A DNA stretch of 9,353 nucleotides from UBA7328 sp036479115 (GCA_036479115.1 JAZGFD010000351.1:1-9353); one strand, 5' to 3'; positions 1 to 6,532 are shown, numbered from the stretch's first letter. Notes: generated from the letters alone by a model not told the origin. Translations and numbers: made by a program.

Positions 1-614
1 ATACTCAGGCATCACCGAATCTCAATAAATGTAAATCTCATCCAAAACAACTCATTTTGTGAAAAATGTCTGTTTCCTGAGTGGGCTCAATAATTCCTAT
101 TTTCAGATTTATCATAAATTTACAACCAAAACAGGTTCGTTGAACAGTCAAGATTCCGTTATTATTTAATTGATAAATTAACTTGCTCAATGTTTCAAAT
201 ACATTTTCTAAATCTGTTTTTTTAATATTTTTTAATTGTTTTTCTATTGAATTTGCAAAATTTTCAGTTTCTGTAACTGTTTTTTTCCTAAATCAGATAA
301 TAATGAATAACTCCGACTATCGGATAATGAATAACCTTTAATGCTGTATTTCTTTTTATCTAATACTCGAATATCGTCACTAACTTTTGGCTTAGTAATA
401 TTAAACTCCTTTGCTAAATGACTAGTATTACAAAGTTCTGATTTATGATATGCAATGAAAATTAATATTTGAATTTGAATTGGGCTTAAACCTATAACTT
501 TTGCGTGTTCCCAAAGTAAAACTTTAAAAACTTCAGATACACGTTCCAAACCAACAACAATTTTGCTTGTGATGCTTTTTTGTTGAAAATCGATATTAAA
601 AATACTTTCCCCAT
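1..614 (-). pseudogene. Decayed MarR-family transcriptional regulator, several frameshifts, runs off left edge
   Basis: The longest intact piece is 549-244. It encodes a winged-helix DNA-binding segment (LSPIQIQILIFIAYHK, then the helix-turn-helix HLAKEFNITKPKVSDDIRVL, then the wing around SDSRSYSLL), typical of Bacteroidota MarR-like proteins. It stops early at 244-246. Adding one base to the T7 run at 280-286 (A7 on the coding strand) restores GKKTVTETENFANSIEKQL and continues through DLENVFETLSKLIYQLNNNGILTVQRTCFGCKF, as expected for the rest of the family. Further indels then seem to scatter the Cys-rich tail over all frames: KFYDKSENRNY, then SPLRKQ, then a remnant like EIR.DCPEY ending at position 1. 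At the 5' end the reading frame stays open above 549 (GESIFNIDFQQKSITSKIVV) without an in-frame ATG; the nearest ATG (612-614) is one base out of frame. The gene is almost certainly non-functional unless the base calls are wrong. The family assignment is from recall. Confidence 0.75.
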
Positions 615-730
615 TGATAAAAACACTTACTAAATTAAATATTTAGCAGGTAAGTTTTAAATCTTTTTGCTTGACTAAATTTTAGCACAAACCTCCAACA
701 ATTTTAAAAAAAGAGAAGCTAATCACATAA

Positions 731-765
731 ATGACCCAGTTCAAAATGACCAAAAAAAGTTCAAA
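731..765. repeat. Imperfect tandem direct repeat ATGACC...AGTTCAAA
   Basis: Two adjacent units share ATGACC followed by AGTTCAAA: 731-745, and 746-765 with a longer A-rich spacer. The AGTTCAAA halves start exactly 20 bp apart (738 and 758), about two helical turns. An inverted ATGACC lies at 833-838. The repeat sits about 120 bp upstream of the ELWxxDGT gene, so it could be a regulator site, but it may be a chance local duplication. The rest of 615-885 is AT-rich and shows no gene and no TAnnTTTG box that I would call. Confidence 0.3.
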
Positions 766-885
766 TACTCCTTATCCACAAACAATTCGGGTATATTGCT
801 ATCTGATTAATTTTTCAAAAAATATTTGAAAAGGTCATACACATTTTTTCACCACTCATAGGTGATCAACCAATTGAAGACATGA

Positions 886-2241
886 ATGAAAACTAATAAG
901 CGTACAAAAGACTTCAGTTCTATATTATTATTAGCATTCAATTGTATAGTTTTTACTGGTTTCTCCCAGTTTGTTTGTACGGATCCTATTCTTTTTAAAG
1001 ATATAAATCCAGGAACGGGAAATTCTTTCCTTTCGGAAATTACGGAGTTCGATGGCAAACTTTTCTTTAGTGCCAATAATGGTACAAATGGACAAGAGCT
1101 ATGGGTTAGTGATGGTACACCGTCTGGCACTGTCCTTTTCTATGACATTAGACCTGGTGCTCCGTGGTCTTCTCTTTCTGGACTAACTGTACTAGGAGAT
1201 AAACTCTATTTTAGTGCCAATGACGGCCTAAATGGTGCAGAACTATGGATAAGTGATGGTACTAGGGCAGGCACCTTACTTTTTAAAGACATTAATACAG
1301 GCACTAACTTTTCAAACCCTAGAGGATTTACAGAGTTTGATGGTAAACTCTACTTTAGAGCCAATGACGGGAGCAGTGGTCTAGAACTGTGGGTAAGTGA
1401 CGGAACTCTAGCAGGAACAATGCTCCTAAAAGACATTAACTCTGGAGCAAATGGTTCTACCCCTAGAGACCTCACTGTATTTGGAGACAAGCTCTATTTT
1501 AGTGCCGATGATGGCGCCAATGGTATAGAACTTTGGGTAAGTGATGGCACACCTTCTGGTACTGTCCTTTTTAAGGATATTAACGCTGGAGCAGGTATTT
1601 CCTTCCCGTCACAATTTGCAAAATTAAATGGAAAGCTCTTTTTTACCGCTGATGATGGAGTGAATGGTAAAGAAATGTGGGTAAGCGATGGTACATCTTT
1701 TGGCACTGTACTTTTTAAAAACATCAATTCGGCAGGTAGTTCATCCCTTTCAGGATTCACAGAATATGGCAATAAGCTTTATTTTCAAGCCAATGCTGGT
1801 ACTTATGGCAGAGAACTGTGGGTAAGCGATGGTACAGTAGCTGGCACTTTACTTTTTAAAGACATTTGCTCTGGCACTTGTGGCTCTTTCCCAATAGAGT
1901 TTACTGTATTTGGTGGCAGCCTCTATTTTCAGGCTACCGATGGCACCCATGGCCAAGAACTATGGATTAGCAATGGTACTTCAGCAGGCACTGTGCTCTT
2001 AAAAGACATTGACTCAGGGAGGGATTCTGAGCCTTCAGGATTTACGATATTGGGAGACAAGTTGTTTTTCCAAGCAAATGATGGCATACATGGCCAAGAA
2101 ATGTGGAGTCTATCATGTTCTGTACCTGTACCAACTTTATCTCAATGGGGCTTAATAGTATTGAGCTTATTCTTTTTAATTTTAGGGATGGTGGCCATTG
2201 GAAATAAAAAATTAAGATATAAAAACATAGTATCTGGATGA
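886..2241 (+). CDS. Secreted ELWxxDGT-repeat protein with IPTL-CTERM sorting tail
   Basis: The 451-residue protein begins with a signal peptide (basic MKTNKRTK, then a hydrophobic stretch at about 11-27 ending GFSQ). It then has eight repeats of 47-48 residues from residue 35 to 407, each of the form VLFKDI..G.....FTEFDGKLYFSANDG.NGxELWVSDGT.AGT; the last stops at EMW. The tail at 414-451 is PVPTLSQWG, a hydrophobic segment (423-439), then basic NKKLRYK. This is the tripartite architecture of the IPTL-CTERM sorting signal, which is thought to be processed by an exosortase-like enzyme and to deliver the protein to the cell surface. No such enzyme is encoded here. Repeats of this length predict four-stranded blades, so an eight-bladed beta-propeller is plausible. 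Cys31 and Cys411 flank the repeat block and could close it. ATG 886 is chosen because ATG 882 meets a stop after four codons. Role unknown: adhesion, carbohydrate binding or surface structure are possible. Confidence 0.88.
   Translation: MKTNKRTKDFSSILLLAFNCIVFTGFSQFVCTDPILFKDINPGTGNSFLSEITEFDGKLFFSANNGTNGQELWVSDGTPSGTVLFYDIRPGAPWSSLSGLTVLGDKLYFSANDGLNGAELWISDGTRAGTLLFKDINTGTNFSNPRGFTEFDGKLYFRANDGSSGLELWVSDGTLAGTMLLKDINSGANGSTPRDLTVFGDKLYFSADDGANGIELWVSDGTPSGTVLFKDINAGAGISFPSQFAKLNGKLFFTADDGVNGKEMWVSDGTSFGTVLFKNINSAGSSSLSGFTEYGNKLYFQANAGTYGRELWVSDGTVAGTLLFKDICSGTCGSFPIEFTVFGGSLYFQATDGTHGQELWISNGTSAGTVLLKDIDSGRDSEPSGFTILGDKLFFQANDGIHGQEMWSLSCSVPVPTLSQWGLIVLSLFFLILGMVAIGNKKLRYKNIVSG
988..2106 (+). 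repeat. Eight tandem 141-144-bp units encoding ELWxxDGT repeats
   Basis: Each unit encodes 47-48 residues ending in ELWVSDGT plus a short linker (PSGT, RAGT, LAGT, SFGT, VAGT, SAGT). The DNA units have diverged well beyond recent duplication: only short cores such as the GGTAAGTGATGG region recur closely. Unit 8 is shortened and ends at EMW. Unit 7 alone carries a Cys pair (DICSGTC). Confidence 0.85.
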
Positions 2242-2314
2242 AAATCAATACTGAACCTGAATAAAAAGGAATAAATATTTTATTTTTAATTAAAATGTTT
2301 TCATTCAATTTGCA

Positions 2315-3331
2315 CTAATCAAACAACATATCATATTGATTCTCTCGTTGTAAATTTTCCTTACTCAACATGCTTTTATTTAGGTCAAGTGCTTGATCAG
2401 ATGCTGCATCCAATAGAAGCTGATCCTTTTCTTCACCAAGGATGAGAGACATTCCTCCTTTCTCCCACTTCTCCAACATTTTGAGCCCTTCTTCTTCAAA
2501 TATCCCGTTTTGTAAGTCTATGCTTTGCATAAAATTTTCAGAAAGCTCCATAAATTGCTCCATTTCTCCTACTTTCTGACTTACGTCATCAGCAATATTT
2601 TCAAGAGCCATTTCGAAAAGTTCTTTTTTATTGCTGTTTCCTCTTATAATATCCATAGCAGAATTCATGGCAGAATGACTTGCTTTTATAACTTTAAATT
2701 CTTGCTCCTTAATCTCCACTTGATCAGCAACATCTTCTTGGAGTATTTCGCTATTTTCATACATTTTCATTAAAACCCTATAAAGGATTTCCATCTTTTT
2801 ATAGAGGTCTTCGAGTTTCAAGTTACTTTCTTTTAACCGGCCTGCTTTACGGCTTTTAAGGATAACTTGAGATTTGTTTTTTTTATCTTTTGCAGCAGTT
2901 GCTTCATTCAAATTTGAGCTAATTGCTTTTTGATTATTAAGAATGAGTTCTTTGAGTTTGTGCATCTGGCCTCTAATTTTGATGATCTGTTTGTTCATCT
3001 TTTTTAGGTTGCCTTTGAGTTCATCAACATAAGATTTCAAAATTCCAATAGGGTCTATTTGTACAAAAAGGCCAGTAATGGCTCTCATTACACTTTTGTA
3101 CATATAGCTCATTAGTGTCCTTGCCTTACTATCTAAAGCTATAAATACTATCAGGCTTAAGGCTGCTACAGACAAAGCCAACCCTAAAGTAGTGGATGCA
3201 AAAGCAAATATGGCTCCTAATCCGCTCATTACTGTATATCCAACTCCTACTACGACTGCTATCAAAAAGAGGATGCCCGTTACTCCTTCCGGTCTATTCC
3301 AAAAGGACTTTTTTGTAAACTCAGTACTCAT
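2315..3331 (-). CDS. Membrane-anchored coiled-coil protein, weakly PspA-like; function unknown
   Basis: A 338-residue protein. After a short polar start (MSTEFTKKSFWNRPEG), residues 16-66 are strongly hydrophobic and fit two membrane helices separated by a Gly/Ser turn. A basic stretch at 67-90 is followed by a long charged helical region at about 93-270 with heptad-like spacing, and an acidic C-terminus ending YDMLFD. The segment starting at Asp93-Pro94 (DPIGILKSYVDELK, then QIIKIRGQMHKLK) resembles the opening of the PspA/Vipp1 helical hairpin, where a DP or NP precedes amphipathic helices, but I cannot show homology by eye. The start codon overlaps the stop of the upstream gene (ATGA at 3328-3331), so the two are translationally coupled and the products probably act together. 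No catalytic motif is visible. The name is descriptive only: a membrane-stress or membrane-organising role would be inference. Confidence 0.8.
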   Translation of the reverse strand: MSTEFTKKSFWNRPEGVTGILFLIAVVVGVGYTVMSGLGAIFAFASTTLGLALSVAALSLIVFIALDSKARTLMSYMYKSVMRAITGLFVQIDPIGILKSYVDELKGNLKKMNKQIIKIRGQMHKLKELILNNQKAISSNLNEATAAKDKKNKSQVILKSRKAGRLKESNLKLEDLYKKMEILYRVLMKMYENSEILQEDVADQVEIKEQEFKVIKASHSAMNSAMDIIRGNSNKKELFEMALENIADDVSQKVGEMEQFMELSENFMQSIDLQNGIFEEEGLKMLEKWEKGGMSLILGEEKDQLLLDAASDQALDLNKSMLSKENLQRENQYDMLFD

Positions 3332-4008
3332 AAATATTCATTAATTTTTTTGAGATCTTTTTCCATTTGGGATGCTACCACCTTGTAGGAACCATAAAAA
3401 CCTGATTTAGTACCTTCCACTTTACTTTGTGCATTTTCAATTTCTGCTTTTACTTTTTCTAAATCATTTTTATGACTTTCTATTTGTTTTTGAAGTTTGT
3501 TAATCTGGCTTTCTTTATTTTTAATGTTATCCTTCAAGCTCTTTAAACCTTCTTTTCTTTGCCCTACTTTATGATTTATTTGACTTGTTAGTGCTTGGTT
3601 AAATTTAGTTTCTTCGTTTTTTAGGACTGAGAGGTAATGATGTACACTTTTCACTAACTTCTCTTTACTTACCCCCATGGTGGATGCCATTGCAAAAGCA
3701 GATTTATATTGCGTGGTTTCGTCCATGTTCATTTTAGAAAGAGACTGTAAGGATTGCTTATATTCTAAATAATCAAACCCTTCAAGATTGTTTTTTTCAA
3801 CAGCTTCTAATAGTATATTAACAAATTTTTCTTGTGGAGCTCCTTTGACTACAGGTGATGATTTTTTCGCTTTACCAGATGAAGATGAATTGATTGTAGC
3901 AGAAGATTTACCCGATGGTGCTGTATTTTTGTCAGCAGTTTCAGTATTTGCACTAATATTTCCTCCTGCTTCCTCGATTACGAACAGTGATTTTAGTTTT
4001 TTTAGCAT
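3328..4008 (-). CDS. Soluble coiled-coil protein coupled to the membrane protein downstream; function unknown
   Basis: A 226-residue protein without signal peptide or membrane segment. It has a short basic start (MLKKLKSLFVIEE), a low-complexity Ser/Thr/Ala/Lys linker at about 15-58, and a compact helical part at 59-130 (KFVNILLEAVEKNNLEGFDY, then YKQSLQSLSKMNMDE). A long coiled coil follows at about 130-200, rich in Lys, Glu and Gln with heptads such as INKLQKQIESHKNDLEKV. The C-terminus is KKINEYL. The conserved-looking NNLEGFDYLEYKQSL block is the most family-specific part, but I cannot give the family a name or function. It is the first gene of a two-gene operon whose second gene encodes an integral membrane coiled-coil protein, so the simplest model is a cytosolic partner recruited to the membrane through coiled-coil contacts. 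ATG 4008 has no clear Shine-Dalgarno, as is usual in Bacteroidota. Confidence 0.8.
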   Translation of the reverse strand: MLKKLKSLFVIEEAGGNISANTETADKNTAPSGKSSATINSSSSGKAKKSSPVVKGAPQEKFVNILLEAVEKNNLEGFDYLEYKQSLQSLSKMNMDETTQYKSAFAMASTMGVSKEKLVKSVHHYLSVLKNEETKFNQALTSQINHKVGQRKEGLKSLKDNIKNKESQINKLQKQIESHKNDLEKVKAEIENAQSKVEGTKSGFYGSYKVVASQMEKDLKKINEYL

Positions 4009-4060
4009 AGTTTTCCAAGAATAATCAAAATCCAGTCAAATGTCTTGTTTCATCTGGAAT

Positions 4061-4073
4061 ACTTCGACGAAGT
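4061..4073. promoter_or_regulatory. 13-bp perfect palindrome in leader of the coiled-coil operon
   Basis: ACTTCG-A-CGAAGT is a perfect 6-1-6 dyad about 53 bp upstream of the start at 4008. It would lie shortly after the transcription start predicted from the -7 box at 4095-4102. It could be an operator; as an RNA hairpin it forms only about 4 bp. No protein is assigned to it. Confidence 0.3.
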
Positions 4074-4094
4074 GCCCCATTTTTTCTATGATTT

Positions 4095-4122
4095 CAAAAA
4101 TAGTGAATTATGTTATAGTCAA
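4095..4122 (-). promoter_or_regulatory. Predicted promoter of the coiled-coil operon
   Basis: On the minus strand 4102-4095 reads TATTTTTG, a perfect match to the Bacteroidota -7 box TAnnTTTG. A weak -33 element (CTTG or TTG at about 4119-4122) lies 17 bp further upstream, a little closer than usual. Transcription would start near 4088 and leave a leader of about 80 nt before the ATG at 4008. Confidence 0.4.
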
Positions 4123-4595
4123 GAAAGAATATTACACCCAAAATAAGTTTCACTCAGTATCTTATTTCATTTGACATATTCGTAAGGATTAAACTTTTGA
4201 TTTTTCTATACTGCAAGCACACATTCTAGTGATGCAATGTAGGCGGTGACAAGGATACTAAAGTGTCTCTAAGCGTTTTAAAATATTGAGGATAACAATT
4301 TGTAGCTGCTCAGGTGGAGTCAATTTTGGTTAAAATAAGTGCTTTTTTCAATATTCTTCGGCTATATTTTATAACAATAGCTCTACTATTCTGATAAAAA
4401 TGAGTCTCATCTAATAATAAAATAACAAATTTTTGTCTTATAAAGCACCCATATGAGGGGGTACAAAAATTTTATAAAAACCTGTTTTATTTGTTTTAAA
4501 CATTTGCTAACGCAACATTTTTCATTTTTCAACCGTATTAGGTAATAGGTTATTATTACTTGCCTTTTTAAATTAAATTCTCTAAAACTAAGATA
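4123..4595. other. Gene-free stretch between divergent genes
   Basis: No reading frame with coding character was found on either strand. The stretch is AT-rich with many stops. The only structured parts are the dispersed repeat at 4307-4339 and a weak AT hairpin at 4474-4490 (ATAAAA, 5-nt loop, TTTTAT). A TTTG at 4502-4505 could be a -33 element for the cytochrome-like gene, but no -7 box follows at the right distance. Confidence 0.5.
4307..4339 (+). repeat. 33-bp dispersed repeat, copy 1
   Basis: Matches 8435-8467 at 28 of 33 positions, ungapped and in the same orientation. Shared blocks are TGCTCAGGTGG, TCAA, TTTGG and TAAAA. Both copies are intergenic. The similarity ends sharply on both sides, as for a small dispersed element or a fragment of a transposon end. 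No transposase is present. Confidence 0.5.
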
Positions 4596-4961
4596 ATGAA
4601 ATTGAAGTTGTTTTTAGGTGCTATATTATGTGCATTTCTTATCTCTTCTTGTTCTAAGGATGAGGACGTTTTGACTCCTGATATGAATGAACCAGATCCT
4701 GATGGATTTGAGCTTTTTATTTCTCCAGTAATGTCAACATCATGTTCTATCACAGGGTGTCATTCTGGGAGTTCTCCAGCTGCAGGGATTGGCCTTACTA
4801 CATATAATGGAGTGAAGGGAATAGCAGATTCTGGTAGGCTTGTAGGATCTACTTTTTGGGAAGATGGATTTTCTAGGATGCCCAAAAATGGCAACCAATT
4901 GGATCAATCTATCCTTGATAAAATAAAGGCATGGGTAGATGCTGGAGCCATGAACAATTAG
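4596..4961 (+). CDS. Cytochrome c-like lipoprotein with CxxxxCH motif
   Basis: A 121-residue protein. The N-terminus MKLKLFLGAILCAFLISSC is a lipoprotein signal with lipobox ISSC (lipidation at Cys19), followed by an acidic linker (KDEDVLTPDMNEPDPDG) as in exported Bacteroidota lipoproteins. Residues 50-56 read CSITGCH, an expanded CxxxxCH haem-attachment-type motif rather than the standard CxxCH. Met95 in RMPKNGNQL is well placed as the distal axial ligand, and the C-terminal ILDKIKAWVDAGAMNN is the usual terminal helix of small c-type cytochrome domains. This predicts a single-haem electron carrier anchored in a membrane facing the periplasm or surface. Whether haem is attached through the widened motif cannot be decided from sequence. 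There is no operon partner: the gene stands alone between a long gene-free stretch and tandem hairpins. Confidence 0.8.
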   Translation: MKLKLFLGAILCAFLISSCSKDEDVLTPDMNEPDPDGFELFISPVMSTSCSITGCHSGSSPAAGIGLTTYNGVKGIADSGRLVGSTFWEDGFSRMPKNGNQLDQSILDKIKAWVDAGAMNN

Positions 4962-5015
4962 GTTTTATTATTAAAACCACATTGCGTCTAATTAATTAAA
5001 AAATGATTAGACGCA
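4961..5015. terminator. Two tandem hairpins after the cytochrome-like gene
   Basis: The first hairpin, 4961-4978, overlaps the stop codon: GGTTTTA, loop TTAT, TAAAACC (7 bp perfect). The second is TGCGTCTAAT at 4983-4992 pairing with ATTAGACGCA at 5006-5015 (10 bp perfect, 13-nt loop), followed by only a short TTTA. The convergent transporter gene ends at 5118, so the second hairpin may act in both directions. The weak T tract keeps the terminator call moderate. Confidence 0.6.
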
Positions 5016-5117
5016 TTTAGGGATTGAATGTATACGCATTAAAACTAAAAATGATTGTTCTTGTTAACCCTCTATTTGCATTTTTATTCCAGTTGTTGTC
5101 AGCTTGATACTCTTTGC

Positions 5118-6053
5118 TTATTTTTTCTTTGGTAACTGAAAGTAAAAACTTTTCCTTACTGCTGACAATTTAAAATTTATCATCACCACTCCAGTAAGCA
5201 TCACTGCTGCAGCTATTATAGACTGCCCTGTAATCAGTTCATTTCTAAACCACCAACCTAGCAGAATAGCAATAATAGGGTTAACATAAGTGGAAGTGCT
5301 TACCTTATCAGGTGTAACATTTTTTAATAAAAATGTGAACGATAAAAAGGCCAAAACACTGCCAAAAATTGAAAGGTAAAGCATCGCATAATAAGTGAAA
5401 TCACTCAAATTAAAAAGGTCAACACTTCCGATATCCTCAAAGATGGAACTTATAATAAGTGTAAAAATCGCTCCTGAAGTAAATTGTATAAAAGTATTGA
5501 CTAAAAAAGACTGTGGCATATCAGCTTTGCTAATAAAAATACTCCCTATACCCCATGAAAAAAGGCATCCAACTATAGCTAATATAGCCAGCCATTGATC
5601 CCTGCTGGCCACTATTTCATTTTGGCTCACAAGAAGACATACTCCAATAATACCCATAGCTACTCCAATAAAAACTTGATTGGAAGGCTTTTTTTTATCA
5701 GATATCCACATCATGAATACAACTACAAGAGGTTCAGCAGATATTAATAGAGAGGTGAAGCCCGTATCTAAATATTGTAATACCCACGAAGTGACCCCCG
5801 AACCAATACCGAGCATTAGCACTCCTGCAATTACAGAGTTTTTTACCTTTTTAAAATCTACTCCATCAAACTGGTGAAAAGCCAATGAGATAATTAATAA
5901 AATAACGGCTGCTATGAAAAATCGAAGAAATGCTGTGTAAAAAGGAGGGATTTCTTCAATAACATAAGCAAGCATCAAATAGGTAGAACCCCATATTACA
6001 TATATCATGAAAAATGATAGTCCAATTAATACACTTTTTCGCTCAGTACTCAT
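5118..6053 (-). CDS. EamA/DMT-superfamily inner-membrane transporter
   Basis: A 311-residue protein with about ten hydrophobic helices in two homologous halves (about 8-142 and 154-294), the normal size and layout for an EamA-domain drug/metabolite transporter. Family marks are YVIWGSTYL at 18-26 in helix 1, PPFYTAFLRFFIAA at 36-49, and NPIIAILLGWWFRNELITG at 258-276, the loop and helix near the end of the second EamA domain. The C-terminus is short and basic (RKSFYFQLPKKK). Such proteins usually export amino acids, metabolites or toxic small molecules, and substrate cannot be inferred from sequence. The gene is divergent from an ArsR-family regulator, with the same 21-bp element upstream of both, which suggests the regulator controls it and that the substrate relates to the regulator's ligand. 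The start at 6053 is supported by a -7 box 8 nt upstream. Confidence 0.92.
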   Translation of the reverse strand: MSTERKSVLIGLSFFMIYVIWGSTYLMLAYVIEEIPPFYTAFLRFFIAAVILLIISLAFHQFDGVDFKKVKNSVIAGVLMLGIGSGVTSWVLQYLDTGFTSLLISAEPLVVVFMMWISDKKKPSNQVFIGVAMGIIGVCLLVSQNEIVASRDQWLAILAIVGCLFSWGIGSIFISKADMPQSFLVNTFIQFTSGAIFTLIISSIFEDIGSVDLFNLSDFTYYAMLYLSIFGSVLAFLSFTFLLKNVTPDKVSTSTYVNPIIAILLGWWFRNELITGQSIIAAAVMLTGVVMINFKLSAVRKSFYFQLPKKK

Positions 6054-6061
6054 ATAAATTA

Positions 6062-6093
6062 CAAATCTATTGATATATTGGCTCTATCACAAT
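6062..6093 (-). promoter_or_regulatory. Predicted promoter of the EamA transporter, nearly leaderless
   Basis: On the minus strand 6069-6062 reads TAGATTTG, a perfect TAnnTTTG -7 box, and ATTG at 6093-6090 is a 3-of-4 match to the -33 TTTG with 20 bp between. The start codon begins only 8 nt after the box, so the mRNA would have almost no leader. A TCACAAT / ATTGTGA dyad (6087-6093 and 6109-6115) straddles the upstream edge and may be an operator. Confidence 0.5.
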
Positions 6094-6104
6094 GTGTAAT
6101 TATC

Positions 6105-6125
6105 ATATATTGTGACTACTCGGGT
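6105..6125 (-). promoter_or_regulatory. 21-bp shared element, transporter-side copy
   Basis: Reads ATATAT-T-GTGACTACTC-G-GGT on the plus strand. It is the inverted counterpart of 6509-6529 with 19 of 21 positions identical. It has the same orientation relative to the transporter as the other copy has to the regulator gene, and lies just upstream of the -33 element. A shared ArsR operator is the favoured reading; one end of an inserted element is the alternative. Confidence 0.5.
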
Positions 6126-6201
6126 GGTGTGCTTTTGAACTTAAAAATCACATTTGTTTTGATAGACACAAGCTATTTTCGCATTAATAGTAACCCAGAG
6201 T

Positions 6202-6218
6202 TGAACCTGAATGGTTCA
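6202..6218. repeat. Short hairpin in the divergent intergenic region
   Basis: TGAACC, loop TGAAT, GGTTCA: a perfect 6-bp stem. Its role is unknown and it may be chance. Outside this, the REP-like hairpins and the two 21-bp elements, 6126-6508 shows no gene. Confidence 0.3.
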
Positions 6219-6249
6219 TATGATTATAAAAAATAGGCGATAATCGTAC

Positions 6250-6322
6250 ATTCGACCCCGACAGGGTCGAATTTCTTCAATACAATAATACTACCCTACG
6301 AATATTAAATCCCTACAGGATC
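6250..6322. repeat. REP-like pair of hairpins
   Basis: ATTCGACCC at 6250-6258 and GGGTCGAAT at 6264-6272 form a perfect 9-bp stem with loop CGACA. A decayed second copy lies at 6308-6322 (stem ATCC / GGAT, loop CTACA), matching the core of the first at 11 of 15 positions. GC-rich palindromes paired like this in an AT-rich spacer resemble repetitive extragenic palindromes or REPINs. No T tract follows and no gene ends nearby, so a terminator is unlikely. Confidence 0.5.
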
Positions 6323-6508
6323 CATAGATCGGTTCTAAACGTGCTATTAGAATGGCTAAGGTCAAGGTTAAAATATCTGGCATGTTTAAAATCAGGTCAA
6401 CACGGCTTCTGTACACTAAGGTCTGTTTGTGATACTTTGAGAAAAAGTAATCTCAATATGCACTTAACTATGATGTAAATAGTCCAAACTTAATTCTCTT
6501 TTAATGGT

Positions 6509-6529
6509 ACCTGAGTAGTCACCATATAT
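6509..6529 (+). promoter_or_regulatory. 21-bp shared element, regulator-side copy
   Basis: Reads ACC-T-GAGTAGTCAC-C-ATATAT, the inverted counterpart of 6105-6125 (19 of 21). It covers the region expected for the -33 element and spacer of the arsR-type gene, so a protein bound here would block the polymerase, as in autorepression. An ATATAT-TT-ATATAT palindrome (6524-6537) overlaps its end and the -7 box. Confidence 0.5.
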
Positions 6530-6532
6530 TTA

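Noticed and set aside
772..780. TTATCCACA, a perfect DnaA-box consensus
   Set aside because: It is a single box without a cluster, DNA-unwinding element or dnaA/dnaN neighbourhood, so there is no case for an origin.
849..1130. Minus-strand open frame opposite the ELWxxDGT gene (also 1494-1772 and 2042-2308)
   Set aside because: They lie antisense to the repeat-coding gene and translate its repeats in reverse. They have no family features and no promoter.
988..2106. Regular repeats suggesting a CRISPR-like array
   Set aside because: The units are 141-144 bp, diverged, in frame and coding for ELWVSDGT repeats. There are no short identical repeats with unique spacers.
2242..2314. Possible terminator between the convergent genes
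   Set aside because: Only imperfect AT-only dyads (around AATAAATATTTTATT) are present. No stem is convincing in DNA this AT-rich.
2525..2773. Plus-strand open frame inside the membrane coiled-coil gene (also 3788-4024 over the partner gene)
   Set aside because: They are shadows of coding regions on the other strand with low-complexity His/Phe/Ile translations. The two real genes are coupled and fill the region.
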